Shown here piece by piece: positions 16,856 through 26,172 of a stretch of 64,000 nucleotides of DNA. Within the stretch, counting starts at the first letter, position 1. Each line of letters opens with the position of its first letter. Source of the DNA: Prevotella sp. (lineage in GTDB: Bacteria > Bacteroidota > Bacteroidia > Bacteroidales > Bacteroidaceae); NCBI GenBank assembly GCA_016286995.1, contig JAEEVA010000011.1:17209-81208 (forward strand), read 5' to 3'. The notes under the pieces were generated by a model. That model searched no databases. It was not told the DNA's origin and was given only the letters and a program-made list of their open reading frames with translations. Position numbers and translations under genes: made by a program.

Positions 16856-19800
16856 TCACTCCGGCTCCACCCCTGTCTCGACCTCGTCGGCCTCAACGTC
16901 TTCGGGAGCATCCAGTTCGGGAGCAGTGCTGTTGCCGCTGTTCAGGATGATGTTCACAATGCCCACAGCGTCGGTAATGGAGATGTTGGGATTGCCGCTT
17001 GTATCGATATCGTCATTGACGTTGGCTGCCGCCCAGTTGAAGTTGCCCGACGGACTGCCCAAAATGTAGTTCACTACACCCACGGCGTCGGTGATAGACA
17101 CGCTGCCGTCGCCATTGGCATCACCCTTCAAGGACGATACGCTGATCTGCGTGCCGTCGCCGAAGTCGATGATGATACCGTTTCCTTTGGCCACTCCAGC
17201 GGGCATATTGAGGTAGGCACGGAAAGCACCGATGCTGATATTGATGGCCGGCCATGACAGCGGCTTGTCCGAGCCAAAGTACATTTGTTTGTTGCCACTT
17301 TCGTATAGGGTCCACGGGGCGAAGTTGCCCTTGAACGTGCCACCAGAACAGGAAACTCTTCCTGGCGTACCGCTTCCCACGATGACGTTGGCAAACTTCA
17401 AATTTGTCAAGTCCTCTCCTTCTGACCACTTTACAATGAAAGGCGTACCTGCAGGAATCACAGTAGAACCACTTAAACTCTCACCAAAGGTCACCGTCAG
17501 GATTTTAGTTGTGCTATTGTATTCCATATTGCTCACCTGCTTGACGGTCGCATTGGGTGGCAGACATTCAGCAATCTTCATGTCGAACGGCAGACATAGC
17601 ACATTATACTTTCCGTCTCTCTTAAGCGTACGTCCGGCAAGCGTGACGTGTGCCAGGCGGCCCGTGTTGTTGCGAATCAGGCTGGTATTGTCGACATCGT
17701 CCTGCAGGGTCAGCAGTGCAACTGTCTGCATGTCGCTCCACCAAGACCACATACCGTTTTTGGTGCTTCGAACCTGGAATTCGTATGCAGTGTTAGTGGC
17801 CAAGCCGCCCAGTCCTATACCAGGACCAGTCAACGTTTCTATGTTTGACCATTCTCCTGCGTTATAGATGCCGAAGTCATCAATCATGAGATAGTTGCCA
17901 TTATAATCTTGATGGTGGATGGCAATATAACCCTGCCGTCCAGCGTATGCGCTCAAATCAATAGTCACTTCCGTCCAGTCACCCGTGGCTGGTGCTTTAA
18001 CCAACGGCTTCCATACATGTACAAAGTCAGCAATGGCATTGCCAGTAGTTGACAACAGCACCTCATACGCGTCAGGGCGTTCTGCATCGGTACGCACCCA
18101 GAATTTCAGTGTTTGACCAAAGACTAGCGGTGGAGAAACGAGGTAGTTGTTGGCATGAAGTGGATTGCTGGAGGCAGAGCTCCACGAACTGACCACCTGA
18201 CTGCCGCTGTGGGCTTCAAAGCTTAATTCACTTGTAGGATCCATGAAATACCAGCATTCGCTCTGTCCTGGAACAATCTGGCTACAATCACCCTGTAAAG
18301 CTGTCCACTGGCCGAAGCCATTCTCAAAGTCATCGAAGAAGGTAGGTGCACTAAGATCTGATGCCGTTCTGTAATGGAAGTCATAGGTGTCACCCGAGCC
18401 GTTCCACTGGGTAGAGAAACCATCGGCAAACACATAAGTATCAAAGTCAGAAGGTTTGGGGTTGTCTATGTCAGTAGTGGTGAAGGTTGTTTCAGCCCAC
18501 TCACTCGAAGCATCGGTCATAAAATTGGCACGTACTTGGACAAAATACGAGGTCAATGGTTCCAGACCCGTGATTTCCTGACTATTGCCAGAGATATTCT
18601 CAATGGTGGACCATCTGCTTTCAGGTTCTGTAATGACGATATCATCTACATTGAGCATGAACATGTCATTACTGTCAAAGTGCCGGATAGCCACATAGCC
18701 ATACTGTCCGGCGTAATCACTCAGGTCAACAGTATATTGATACCAGTTACCTTGAGTACGGTGTGAACCTCTGGGAGCTGCTTTCTTGACGGCACGCAAG
18801 GCCGGTGCAGCAGTCATGTCATTTTCCCAAATGGTATTGAAGGCACTGGCATCGGTTTTGCTGGTGGTAGACACGGCGACACCAAAGTGCTCTGTAGGAT
18901 AATTATCATCCTGTGCACAAGCCCAGAAAGTGATTGTTCCACCGAGGGCGACATATGGAGAGACCAAATAGTTGTCTGGGGTCAGGGGAGTAGATGTAAC
19001 ATTAACATAAGAGCCTGAAGTCACGAAATCGGCTGATCCATTATGTCCTTGATTTTTTAAAGCACTATAACCGGTCAAATAAATAGCACCAACTGCTGAG
19101 CCGAGTACCCAATTATAACCATCACCGTCGGCATCAATAGTCGTCCATTTGCCTAAGCTAAAGTCATTGAAATCTGAATATATCTGACACCCGTAGCGCA
19201 GGTCATAGTTGGTGGCTTCGGGGTTACCCGTCCAACTGATGTCTGCCGAACAGTAGGTAATGTTGTCGGCCACGATGCCGGTAGGAACCGGGCTGGCAAT
19301 AGGGGTAGTGAAGGTTAGCTTATGACTCCACAAACTCTCACCACTGCCTTTCAGGGCACGTACCCGGACATTGTACGTGGTTTCGGGGGTGAGACCTGTT
19401 AACGTGTAGGGGTTGGTATCAGCCGTGATAATACGGGTAAATGTATCCTCGTCGTCAACAAAGGCTATCTGCCACTGTGTTGCCGTGCCATTCTCTTTCC
19501 AACTGAGCGTAGCGTATCTTCCCATAATGTCTGAGACAGCAAGTTCAGTTGGCCTCAAAACGGCAGGAGCCGCACCCTTGGCAACACGGATTTGGTTCTT
19601 GAAATACTGTATCGTTCCTGAGTAGCCCGACGGTTGGGTCGGGTCAAAGTTAGTACCATCATCCGAGACATACAAGCCCTGTTTATTAGCAACATAGAAA
19701 GTCAGGAATTCCGTCGCAACGAAGTCGTCAGAAAGCGTATGGTCGTCAATGACAAGGGCCATATTCTCAGTTCCTTCATAGGGGAACGGAGTGTCCAGCG

Positions 19801-21778
19801 TAATAGTTGTCCAGACGCCGGCAGCGAAGTTGACATCGCCGCTATAGACGCGGTCGGCAGAAGTGACGGGAACCCAGTCATTTTTACTATTGAAGGAACT
19901 CTTTTCGGTGCTGACCATATAGATATCCAGATGACGTGTATGGGCAGCGCCACTGGTATTCTTAAAGGCAATGCTCTCGATAGCACCAGCCTGGCCAAGT
20001 TCTTCAACAGTATAGATCTGCTGTGTCAGCGAGTTTATATATTTGCAATCGGTGGGGAAGGAGTCGTCCGTGTATGAACCAGAACCGATAATCTGCTTGT
20101 TTGTCGGTTCAAAATATATGGTCTTACTCCACAGGCCCTGACTGGTGGCACTGCAATAGGAGCGAACCTTGACAGAGTGAACGACATCGGGAGTGAGAGA
20201 GCTGAAATAATAGCCGTTGTTTGTGCACATAATGTAATTCGTATTACCGTCAATACAAAGTTGCCAGGCATCAGCCCCATTATTTTTCCAGTCCACACTA
20301 ACTTCAGCGTTTGGATAAAGCGAGGCCCGCAGACCAGTGGTCCGCATGCAGTTAGGAGCCATGTCCACCCTGAAGTTGTCCATATAGGTGGCTGAGCCAT
20401 ACTCACTTTCACCGACTAAGATGATATAGCATGAGCCACTGGTGAAGGGTATCATCAGGTCGTATGTGTACCAGCCACTTTCTTGTTCTTCGGGAATGAC
20501 TACGTTGGACAACATGTAGAGACGCGGAATAAAGGCCAGTTCCGTAGCTCCCTCAAGTTTGCCGTCAGTGCTGGCATACACCCTGATGCCCTCTTCCGTA
20601 CGGTCTGAAAAGGCATCGTTACGATATATATCCAATGAGAACATATAGTTTACACCTCCTTCTCCCAAGTACATCTGAGGAAGCACCAGCATGGTTTTGT
20701 TGCCTACCCCCTGATCGGGCAGACAAAGCATTTTTGTATCGTTGTCGTAATCTGGGGAAGAATACACATTAAAGACACTCGTACTTGAACCTTCGATATG
20801 CTCATTCCGCCAGCAGAGGTCATTGAAGGCTCCATCGCTGTAGCCGTTGAAGTTTTCATACCACGGGTAGCCTGTCACAGGATTACAGTCCGTCGTAAAG
20901 TCAACGACAGCCCAGCCACTGGCGTCGCTGCCGTACAGAGCCTTCACACGGAAGTTATAGGCTGTGGCAGGCTCCAGACCGCTTAGGGTAATGGAGGGAT
21001 ATTCGGGAGACACTTCTGCGCTCCACACCGTCTCGCTGGCCTTCTTGTACTGGTAGACACTGCCCGTGGCACCCGTCGGCAAGTCCCAGTATATAGAAGC
21101 AGAGTTAGTTAACAAACTGTATACTTCAATATTGGTCGGCTTGGCGAGAACTGCTGTGCCATCCGTATAGGTGAACGTGGTCTGGGGAATGAAGTTCTGC
21201 TGGGTGGCTGGTACTTCATCTAAGCTTGAGCCATTATAACCGGCAACAGAAGCATTACTAACGGTCTGGCCGTAGAAGAAGATTTCTTTATAGCCAGCAG
21301 CGGTCGTATTCTCAATGCCGATGAGCAGGTTGCCGCCACGATATGTGAACGGCGTAGCAAAAGTGATGGTAAGTTCACCACCGCCACTGGCACTGACAAT
21401 GTCCAAAGTTCCCTGATACACGGTGCTGCAATCGGCCTTGGCCTCGTAAGCACTGATAGAGGTGTAGGTCACTTCCTTCAGATAGACATCGACCGTGCTG
21501 ACCGTGGTATACGGCACATTATAACTGGTCGTATAGAACTTGATACTGCTGATGGTACCACCATTCATGCTTGTCAATTCAGAAGATGGAATGACAAACT
21601 GACTTTTGGTAAAATCATCAAAATAAAAGACGTACGCAGGAACATATTTATTTGTTGCAGTTCCACTGTCATACACCGTGAGTTCATTTTGTGCCCACGT
21701 TCCTGTCAGTGAGCAGAACATAGCGAGCACCAGCAGTGCTGCCCTTTGTCTCAAGTTAAGCTTTGAATTCATAAGCAT
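16856..21778 (-). CDS. Giant secreted FN3/cleaved-adhesin protein with C-terminal dockerin
   Basis: 1640 residues, similar in plan to the 10967-15880 product. Signal peptide at about 1-29 (RQRAALLVLAMFCSLTGTWA; Met1 or Met3). A 'KYVPAYVFYFDDF...SQFVIP' beta domain is at about 40-205, followed by FN3 domains and several cleaved-adhesin/MAM-like modules: YENFNGYSDGAF (about 308), SDFNDFSLGKWTTID and FFDDFENGFGQWTAL. The last two are each inserted in an FN3 domain. An LPF-type beta domain precedes the dockerin (GDANGDGSVSITDAVGVVN; second loop extended). The acidic tail ends GVEPE. It is likely a surface adhesin and, judging by its own promoter and terminator, transcribed alone. Confidence 0.9.
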   Translation of the reverse strand: MLMNSKLNLRQRAALLVLAMFCSLTGTWAQNELTVYDSGTATNKYVPAYVFYFDDFTKSQFVIPSSELTSMNGGTISSIKFYTTSYNVPYTTVSTVDVYLKEVTYTSISAYEAKADCSTVYQGTLDIVSASGGGELTITFATPFTYRGGNLLIGIENTTAAGYKEIFFYGQTVSNASVAGYNGSSLDEVPATQQNFIPQTTFTYTDGTAVLAKPTNIEVYSLLTNSASIYWDLPTGATGSVYQYKKASETVWSAEVSPEYPSITLSGLEPATAYNFRVKALYGSDASGWAVVDFTTDCNPVTGYPWYENFNGYSDGAFNDLCWRNEHIEGSSTSVFNVYSSPDYDNDTKMLCLPDQGVGNKTMLVLPQMYLGEGGVNYMFSLDIYRNDAFSDRTEEGIRVYASTDGKLEGATELAFIPRLYMLSNVVIPEEQESGWYTYDLMIPFTSGSCYIILVGESEYGSATYMDNFRVDMAPNCMRTTGLRASLYPNAEVSVDWKNNGADAWQLCIDGNTNYIMCTNNGYYFSSLTPDVVHSVKVRSYCSATSQGLWSKTIYFEPTNKQIIGSGSYTDDSFPTDCKYINSLTQQIYTVEELGQAGAIESIAFKNTSGAAHTRHLDIYMVSTEKSSFNSKNDWVPVTSADRVYSGDVNFAAGVWTTITLDTPFPYEGTENMALVIDDHTLSDDFVATEFLTFYVANKQGLYVSDDGTNFDPTQPSGYSGTIQYFKNQIRVAKGAAPAVLRPTELAVSDIMGRYATLSWKENGTATQWQIAFVDDEDTFTRIITADTNPYTLTGLTPETTYNVRVRALKGSGESLWSHKLTFTTPIASPVPTGIVADNITYCSADISWTGNPEATNYDLRYGCQIYSDFNDFSLGKWTTIDADGDGYNWVLGSAVGAIYLTGYSALKNQGHNGSADFVTSGSYVNVTSTPLTPDNYLVSPYVALGGTITFWACAQDDNYPTEHFGVAVSTTSKTDASAFNTIWENDMTAAPALRAVKKAAPRGSHRTQGNWYQYTVDLSDYAGQYGYVAIRHFDSNDMFMLNVDDIVITEPESRWSTIENISGNSQEITGLEPLTSYFVQVRANFMTDASSEWAETTFTTTDIDNPKPSDFDTYVFADGFSTQWNGSGDTYDFHYRTASDLSAPTFFDDFENGFGQWTALQGDCSQIVPGQSECWYFMDPTSELSFEAHSGSQVVSSWSSASSNPLHANNYLVSPPLVFGQTLKFWVRTDAERPDAYEVLLSTTGNAIADFVHVWKPLVKAPATGDWTEVTIDLSAYAGRQGYIAIHHQDYNGNYLMIDDFGIYNAGEWSNIETLTGPGIGLGGLATNTAYEFQVRSTKNGMWSWWSDMQTVALLTLQDDVDNTSLIRNNTGRLAHVTLAGRTLKRDGKYNVLCLPFDMKIAECLPPNATVKQVSNMEYNSTTKILTVTFGESLSGSTVIPAGTPFIVKWSEGEDLTNLKFANVIVGSGTPGRVSCSGGTFKGNFAPWTLYESGNKQMYFGSDKPLSWPAINISIGAFRAYLNMPAGVAKGNGIIIDFGDGTQISVSSLKGDANGDGSVSITDAVGVVNYILGSPSGNFNWAAANVNDDIDTSGNPNISITDAVGIVNIILNSGNSTAPELDAPEDVEADEVETGVEPE

Positions 21779-21829
21779 GTTTATTACGATTAATCTATAA
21801 CATTTATTCAGTCAATGGTTTTCAATGTG

Positions 21830-21837
21830 CAAAGTTA
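21830..21837 (-). promoter_or_regulatory. -7 element of the 1640-residue dockerin protein gene
   Basis: TAACTTTG on the minus strand, 52 bases upstream of the ATG. Confidence 0.65.
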
Positions 21838-22015
21838 CGAATAAGTGAGCAGAATACCAAAAGAAATAGCATTTATTTTTGTATTCTCGAGCGAGAGTAA
21901 GTTCTCGCAAAGCGAAAAATTACGAATAAGCGAGCAGAATACCAAAAGAAATCACATTTTTTTGTATTCTCGAGCGATAGTAATTTCTCGCAAAGCGAAA
22001 AAGTTACATATTATT
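21838..22015. repeat. About 85-90-bp direct repeat, two copies
   Basis: The unit ACGAATAAGYGAGCAGAATA ... TTTGTATTCTCGAGCGA ... TTCTCGCAAAGCGAAAAA occurs twice (21838-21926, 21927-22012). The CGCAAAGCGAAAAAGTTAC end recurs in part at 26345-26360 upstream of another terminator. Part of the repeat abuts the promoter at 21830. Confidence 0.75.
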
Positions 22016-22030
22016 TTTGTAAGAACAAAG

Positions 22031-22064
22031 AAAAGGGGCAAGTTTTTCGACTTGCCCCATTTTC
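22031..22064 (-). terminator. Terminator after the PPIase gene
   Basis: GGGGCAAGT and ACTTGCCCC form a perfect 9-bp stem with a 6-base loop; on the minus strand TTTTC follows. It lies about 50 bases after the stop codon of 22111-22791. Confidence 0.85.
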
Positions 22065-22071
22065 TTAATTC

Positions 22072-22104
22072 CAATTATCAATTCTCAATTGTCAATTATC
22101 AATA
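22072..22104. repeat. CAATTNT heptamer array after the PPIase gene
   Basis: CAATTAT, CAATTCT, CAATTGT, CAATTAT and CAAT lie between the PPIase stop and its terminator, the same position as in the dockerin units. Confidence 0.85.
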
Positions 22105-22110
22105 ATCGCT

Positions 22111-22791
22111 TCAATCATGGCGAGTAACGATGGTGGCACGGAGAATACGGACGTCGATCAACGGACGGTGATACGCGTCGACAGCCATCTGCTGAATGCG
22201 TTCCACCACATCAAGACCCTCTACGACTTCACCAAACACAGTATACTGCCCGTCAAGATGGGGCGTGCCGCCTATGGTCTTATACGTCTCAATCATCTCC
22301 TGCGTCAGTTTCACACGTCCATGTGTCATGGTATCGAGCCTTTCCTGCACACGGTCTATCATGGCATCGTTGAACTGGCGTCCCCAAACGATATAGAACT
22401 GGCAAGCCCCCGACCGCATGTCAGGATTCACATCGTCCGGTTCACGGGCGGCAGCCACCATTCCCCTACGATGATAGAGTTGTGGCAGGCGGAACTCCGG
22501 TTCCAGCGTATAGTCCAGCTCACCCGTCCCTAAGCGCTGTCCTGGTTTCGCATGACGGCTGTTGAGGTCCCCACCCTGTATCATGAAGTCCTTCACCACC
22601 CGATGAAACAGCAATGAGTCATAAAGATGCATCCGCACCAGTTTCAGGAAGTTGTCACGATGTCGTGGCGTCTCATTACAAAGTGCGATACGGATGTTCC
22701 CCTCCGTTGTTTCCAGCAACACCTCGGCACGCTTCTGAGCCATTGCGTGAATCCCTACAAGTGCCATCAGGCATAATATCATCTTCTTCAT
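22111..22791 (-). CDS. Periplasmic cyclophilin-type peptidyl-prolyl isomerase
   Basis: 226 residues with a signal peptide at about 1-18 (ending IHAMA). Cyclophilin core: VLLETTEGNIRIAL, then FHRVVKDFMIQGGD carrying the catalytic Arg and the substrate-binding Phe and Gln, and QYTVFGEVVEGLDVVERI near the C terminus. A family-typical insertion (ERLDTMTHGRVKLTQEMI) lies before the last strands. It catalyses proline cis-trans isomerisation of exported proteins in the periplasm, which would suit the large secreted proteins made around it. It starts 21 bases after the stop of the AAA ATPase gene, so it probably shares that gene's promoter. Confidence 0.93.
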   Translation of the reverse strand: MKKMILCLMALVGIHAMAQKRAEVLLETTEGNIRIALCNETPRHRDNFLKLVRMHLYDSLLFHRVVKDFMIQGGDLNSRHAKPGQRLGTGELDYTLEPEFRLPQLYHRRGMVAAAREPDDVNPDMRSGACQFYIVWGRQFNDAMIDRVQERLDTMTHGRVKLTQEMIETYKTIGGTPHLDGQYTVFGEVVEGLDVVERIQQMAVDAYHRPLIDVRILRATIVTRHD

Positions 22792-22812
22792 AACTACGTG
22801 TTTTTTAAATTA

Positions 22813-23961
22813 TCATATGCGCTTGAGCCACAGGCCAAGGAAACGATCGTAGACGATGAAGCCATCAGGAGCCTGATAAACCATATCTTTATCTATTAAT
22901 ACGGTCAACGCAGACTTTACGCTACTGGCTCCCGGCAATTCAAAACGTTGGACGAACTCATTACTCAATGGTTGTGACACAATTTCCGACTCCGCAATGG
23001 CTTTTAGAAGACTTAATTGATTGTCTGTCAAGAATGTGGTTAATGTCTGATAATAGGGGGCCAACGTATTGATGTGGAATAGGATGGCTTCTACAACTTG
23101 CCGTTTATCCTCAACCTTTTTCTCCGTTTCATATAACCGATTCAATACAGCCTGTATATACCATGTGTAGCCATCGAAACGCTGATAGATGTCATGAAAG
23201 ACCTCTTGACTGAGAGTTCCCTTTTTTGCTTCAAAAAACGCTTTGGCAAAATCATAGTATATTTCCTCATGTAGGGGTGCAAGCGTCATCAGCTGAGTAC
23301 TTTGGAAGAACGGACGATTGGGAGCACAGAACATTTCCTCCATCAGATGCTTCTTACTGCCGGAAAAGATAAATTTCACATGGTGTATGTATTGGATATG
23401 GGAGCGAAGCATGGCCTCAGTTCCCGTTTCAGGATATTCAGTTATCTGCTGAAACTCATCGATGGCCAGATAAACAGGTTTGTTCAGACTGTTGAGGTGT
23501 GAGAAAATACTCTTAAGTGTATACTCAGCCTGAACGGGAACAACATTAATCGAGACCGTTGGCAGTCCTGTCAGCAAGTCTGGTGTGATGGTCGGTCGAA
23601 GACCCTTGAAGAAATCCAGCACCTTGTTGGCAAACGATTTCTCCCTATTCAACGCATCCTCAATGACCGCCCTACCCAATGTCTCAACAAACTCCTGTAG
23701 GTTTTTGGTCGAAAAAATGTCCACATAGATGCATATAGCATCTTTATCTTCAGCCTTAATCTTATCAAAAGAATGATAAATTAGTCCCGTTTTACCAATC
23801 TTTCTTGGAGAAATCAGTGTAATATTGCGACCATTTTTGAGGGAAGAGATTACACAATCAGTTTCATCAATGCGGTCACAGAAATAGTCTGGGCTCTCGT
23901 AACCCTGATAAACAAAGGGGTTTTCAAGTTTGCGTTTCTTGTTTTTTACCATCATCGTCAC
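22813..23961 (-). CDS. AAA ATPase, paralogue of the 8093-9232 product
   Basis: 382 residues. The opening NPFVYQGYESPDYFCDR, Walker A SPRKIGKTG (Lys 57), Walker B VYLAIDEFQ and the closing YDRFLGLWLKRI match the 8093-9232 protein region by region, so they are paralogues of the PF01637-like group. The function is not known. Its promoter has a TACTTTTG box and tandem 14-base repeats in the leader, which suggests its own regulation. A periplasmic isomerase gene follows closely downstream. Confidence 0.8.
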   Translation of the reverse strand: MTMMVKNKKRKLENPFVYQGYESPDYFCDRIDETDCVISSLKNGRNITLISPRKIGKTGLIYHSFDKIKAEDKDAICIYVDIFSTKNLQEFVETLGRAVIEDALNREKSFANKVLDFFKGLRPTITPDLLTGLPTVSINVVPVQAEYTLKSIFSHLNSLNKPVYLAIDEFQQITEYPETGTEAMLRSHIQYIHHVKFIFSGSKKHLMEEMFCAPNRPFFQSTQLMTLAPLHEEIYYDFAKAFFEAKKGTLSQEVFHDIYQRFDGYTWYIQAVLNRLYETEKKVEDKRQVVEAILFHINTLAPYYQTLTTFLTDNQLSLLKAIAESEIVSQPLSNEFVQRFELPGASSVKSALTVLIDKDMVYQAPDGFIVYDRFLGLWLKRI

Positions 23962-23970
23962 TTATTAATC

Positions 23971-24048
23971 ATTACACAAAAGTTGTAACGAACTTTTCGT
24001 AACAAACTTTTCGCTGTGCAAAAGTACGCATTAATTTTGTAACGACAA
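23971..24048 (-). promoter_or_regulatory. ATPase promoter with tandem operator-like repeats
   Basis: On the minus strand TACTTTTG (24019-24026) is the -7 element, and TTTG (24045-24048) lies 18 bases upstream as -33. In the leader, the 14-mer GAAAAGTTYGTTAC occurs twice in tandem and is followed by AACTTTTG; these are candidate regulator sites. Confidence 0.65.
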
Positions 24049-24069
24049 AAAAAAGAGGCAAGTTTTTAT

Positions 24070-24207
24070 GAAATTAGAAATTAAGAATTAGAAATTAGGA
24101 ATTATGATATGCTTGAATCCTCAAATGCGGCGGACAAAGGTAATCATAATTTCTAATTCCTAATTACCAATTATCAATTATCAATTGTCAATTGTCAATT
24201 ATCAATT
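24070..24207. repeat. Inverted repeat plus CAATTNT array
   Basis: ATTAGAAATTAGGAATTATGAT-like sequence (about 24075-24110) has an inverted counterpart at about 24142-24165. The CAATTNT array (24167-24207) follows, ending at the stop of the small dockerin gene. The inverted repeat may act as that gene's terminator. Confidence 0.7.
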
Positions 24208-24212
24208 AAACC

Positions 24213-24680
24213 TCACGCCGGCTCCACTGCCTCATCGGTCTCATCGGTATCAGGTGCAGCTATCGCTGGTGCACTGGATGAGCCGCTGTTGTTCAGAATG
24301 ATATTCACCACACCGACAGCATCGGTGATGGTGATGTAGTTGTCGAGGTTGACATCGGCAGCGACCTCGTCGAAGTTTTCCGACGGATTGCCCAGAATCT
24401 TGTTCACGATACCGACGGCATCGGTGATGGTGACATTGTCGTCACCAGTGGCGTCGCCGTATTTGAATAGACGCACGGTTACTGCCGACAACTCTTCCTG
24501 CTGACTGCTACCGTCTGAGAAGGTCATCTGGACATTATCACCATCGAACGCCAGGCTCTTAATGGCTTTCGACGGCAGTCGCTCGCCGTTCACCTTGATG
24601 TTCTGTCCCATCTGTCCCTGAGCCAGCATGCCCACTGTTGTCATTGCCGACAACAGCATGATAGTAAAGATTCGTTTCAT
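24213..24680 (-). CDS. Minimal secreted dockerin protein
   Basis: 155 residues. Signal peptide 1-20 (MKRIFTIMLLSAMTTVGMLA), then only about 50 residues (24-72) with a 'KSLAFDGDNVQMTFSDGS' beta pattern common in Prevotella secreted proteins. The type I dockerin (75-130) has two canonical 12-residue Ca loops, D76-D87 (DATGDDNVTITD) and D109-D120 (DVNLDNYITITD), without the insert seen in its neighbours. An acidic tail ending AVEPA follows. With no enzyme or adhesin attached, it could be a competitor, cap or adaptor for the same cohesin. The signal peptide is nearly identical in protein and DNA to that of the 60873-62054 gene. Confidence 0.88.
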   Translation of the reverse strand: MKRIFTIMLLSAMTTVGMLAQGQMGQNIKVNGERLPSKAIKSLAFDGDNVQMTFSDGSSQQEELSAVTVRLFKYGDATGDDNVTITDAVGIVNKILGNPSENFDEVAADVNLDNYITITDAVGVVNIILNNSGSSSAPAIAAPDTDETDEAVEPA

Positions 24681-24740
24681 CGTTGTTTGTTTTTAAGTAG
24701 TTCGTTTTATTAAGTAATACATACCATTGTTTTCGGCCTG

Positions 24741-24771
24741 CAAAAGTACATATTAATTCTGAAACGACAAA
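24741..24771 (-). promoter_or_regulatory. Promoter of the minimal dockerin gene
   Basis: TACTTTTG (24741-24748) with TTTG (24768-24771) 19 bases upstream on the minus strand, a textbook Bacteroidetes sigma-ABfr spacing. Confidence 0.75.
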
Positions 24772-24838
24772 GAAAAGAGGCAAGTTTTTATGAGACTATA
24801 GCCATCACCTTTTTGTGAAATTAAACTAAAAGGATTAC

Positions 24839-24930
24839 AACTCACGCAAAAAAATTTGCACGAGTTATATATTATTCGTATATTTGCACTGAAATTATAC
24901 ACAGCTCACGCAAATAATTTAACTTGAGTT
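24839..24930 (+). promoter_or_regulatory. Promoter with operator-like dyads for the AAA ATPase
   Basis: TTTG (24855-24858) and TATATTTG (24879-24886) are 20 bases apart. AACTCACGCAAA with TTTGCACGAGTT makes an imperfect dyad over the -33 box, and CTCACGCAAAT...TTGAGTT recurs just before the ATG. This suggests autoregulation or repression. Confidence 0.7.
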
Positions 24931-26163
24931 ATGACAATAGATGGTTTTTCGATTGACGGCATAGCCAATATAGAGCATGTTCGTTTGAAGATTGGAGAGA
25001 TGAACGCTCTTATCGCCCCTAACGGCTACGGTAAGAGTAATGTGCTTCATGCCATTGAGTTCGGCATCAGATTTCTTACTGCCGAAGAAGCTGAACGAAG
25101 GCAGATGATGAGAAGCCGATGGTTGCCCATCAACACCTCCATGCAAGGAAAGGATTTTTTATTTGAGGTGACGGGATGCATGGACTTAAACGGTGAGAAG
25201 CACCTATTCGTCTATGAATACCGCTTTGCTTGGGCGAATGGCAACGCAGATGGACAAATACGTTCTGAGAGTCTAAAGATAAAACGTCCTTCAGACCAGC
25301 GATTCCGTCAGATGATCAACCGACAGACGGCTGACGAGTGTCTGATAGTTCCGTCAGCAACAGGAAGATGTAACAAACCATTTGCAGTAACGTCTTACCA
25401 ACTGGCTTTGCCGGCTATTGCTGGTTCAACTACAATGTTCCTTCATACTATCGCCACACAAATATGCAGTATCAGGATTCCCAATCTTGAAACGCTCGAT
25501 AATCCTGAGTCCTATTTCTCTGCCAGTGGCGGAAAAGGCATCGGGATGCTTGGCGGCATGACTTTGAGCGAATATCTCTACCAATTGAAAACCACTGATG
25601 ATGATAACTATGCCATTTTGAAAGACGGTCTGCTGCAACTCATACCCAACCTTACCGAATTTACGCCTGAAGTCATCACTCTGCCTGATGGACAACGGAG
25701 AATCTATGACATCAGAATCAGGGAGAAATACTGTACCCAACCGACGAGCATACTCCAACTGTCGAGCGGTAGCAAGCGCATCATCTTCCTGTTTACCCTC
25801 TGCATAGCTGCTAAGAAACAGAGCATTCCAATGATTATGCTGGAAGAACCTGAGAACTCGGTGCATCCACGAATGATGGAAAACTTGCTATTGACCCTGC
25901 AAAACTATGCCTCAGACACAAAAATTCTACTGACAAGCCACTCACCTTATCTGATGCGCTATCTGCAACCAGAACAGATGTACTTCGGACTGCCCCAGAA
26001 CGATGGGCTGGCCTACTTTGCGCAGATTAATCCTGCCAAACTTAGAACCCTTTATAAGTATGCCGGTGATATGGAACTGACCATAGGTGAGTTTATGTTC
26101 GACTTCATGCTCGACATGGAGAATGAACACGAAAAGGTGAATCAATTCTTCATTCTGCAGTAA
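24931..26163 (+). CDS. SMC/RecF/OLD-like AAA ATPase
   Basis: 410 residues, the only plus-strand gene in the dockerin array. ABC-type ATPase head: Walker A APNGYGKSN (Lys 35), a signature-like segment LSSGSKR (about 276), Walker B MIMLEEPENSVHP (about 301-313) and an H-loop LLTSHSP (about 334-340). No TOPRIM or nuclease domain is visible at the C terminus (ends VNQFFILQ). This matches AAA_15/AAA_21 proteins, many of which belong to defence systems that pair such an ATPase with a second effector. No intact partner is next to it, only a short coding-like fragment downstream. Its operator-like promoter and reversed orientation suggest independent acquisition. Confidence 0.8.
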   Translation: MTIDGFSIDGIANIEHVRLKIGEMNALIAPNGYGKSNVLHAIEFGIRFLTAEEAERRQMMRSRWLPINTSMQGKDFLFEVTGCMDLNGEKHLFVYEYRFAWANGNADGQIRSESLKIKRPSDQRFRQMINRQTADECLIVPSATGRCNKPFAVTSYQLALPAIAGSTTMFLHTIATQICSIRIPNLETLDNPESYFSASGGKGIGMLGGMTLSEYLYQLKTTDDDNYAILKDGLLQLIPNLTEFTPEVITLPDGQRRIYDIRIREKYCTQPTSILQLSSGSKRIIFLFTLCIAAKKQSIPMIMLEEPENSVHPRMMENLLLTLQNYASDTKILLTSHSPYLMRYLQPEQMYFGLPQNDGLAYFAQINPAKLRTLYKYAGDMELTIGEFMFDFMLDMENEHEKVNQFFILQ

Positions 26164-26172
26164 TCTAGGGAC

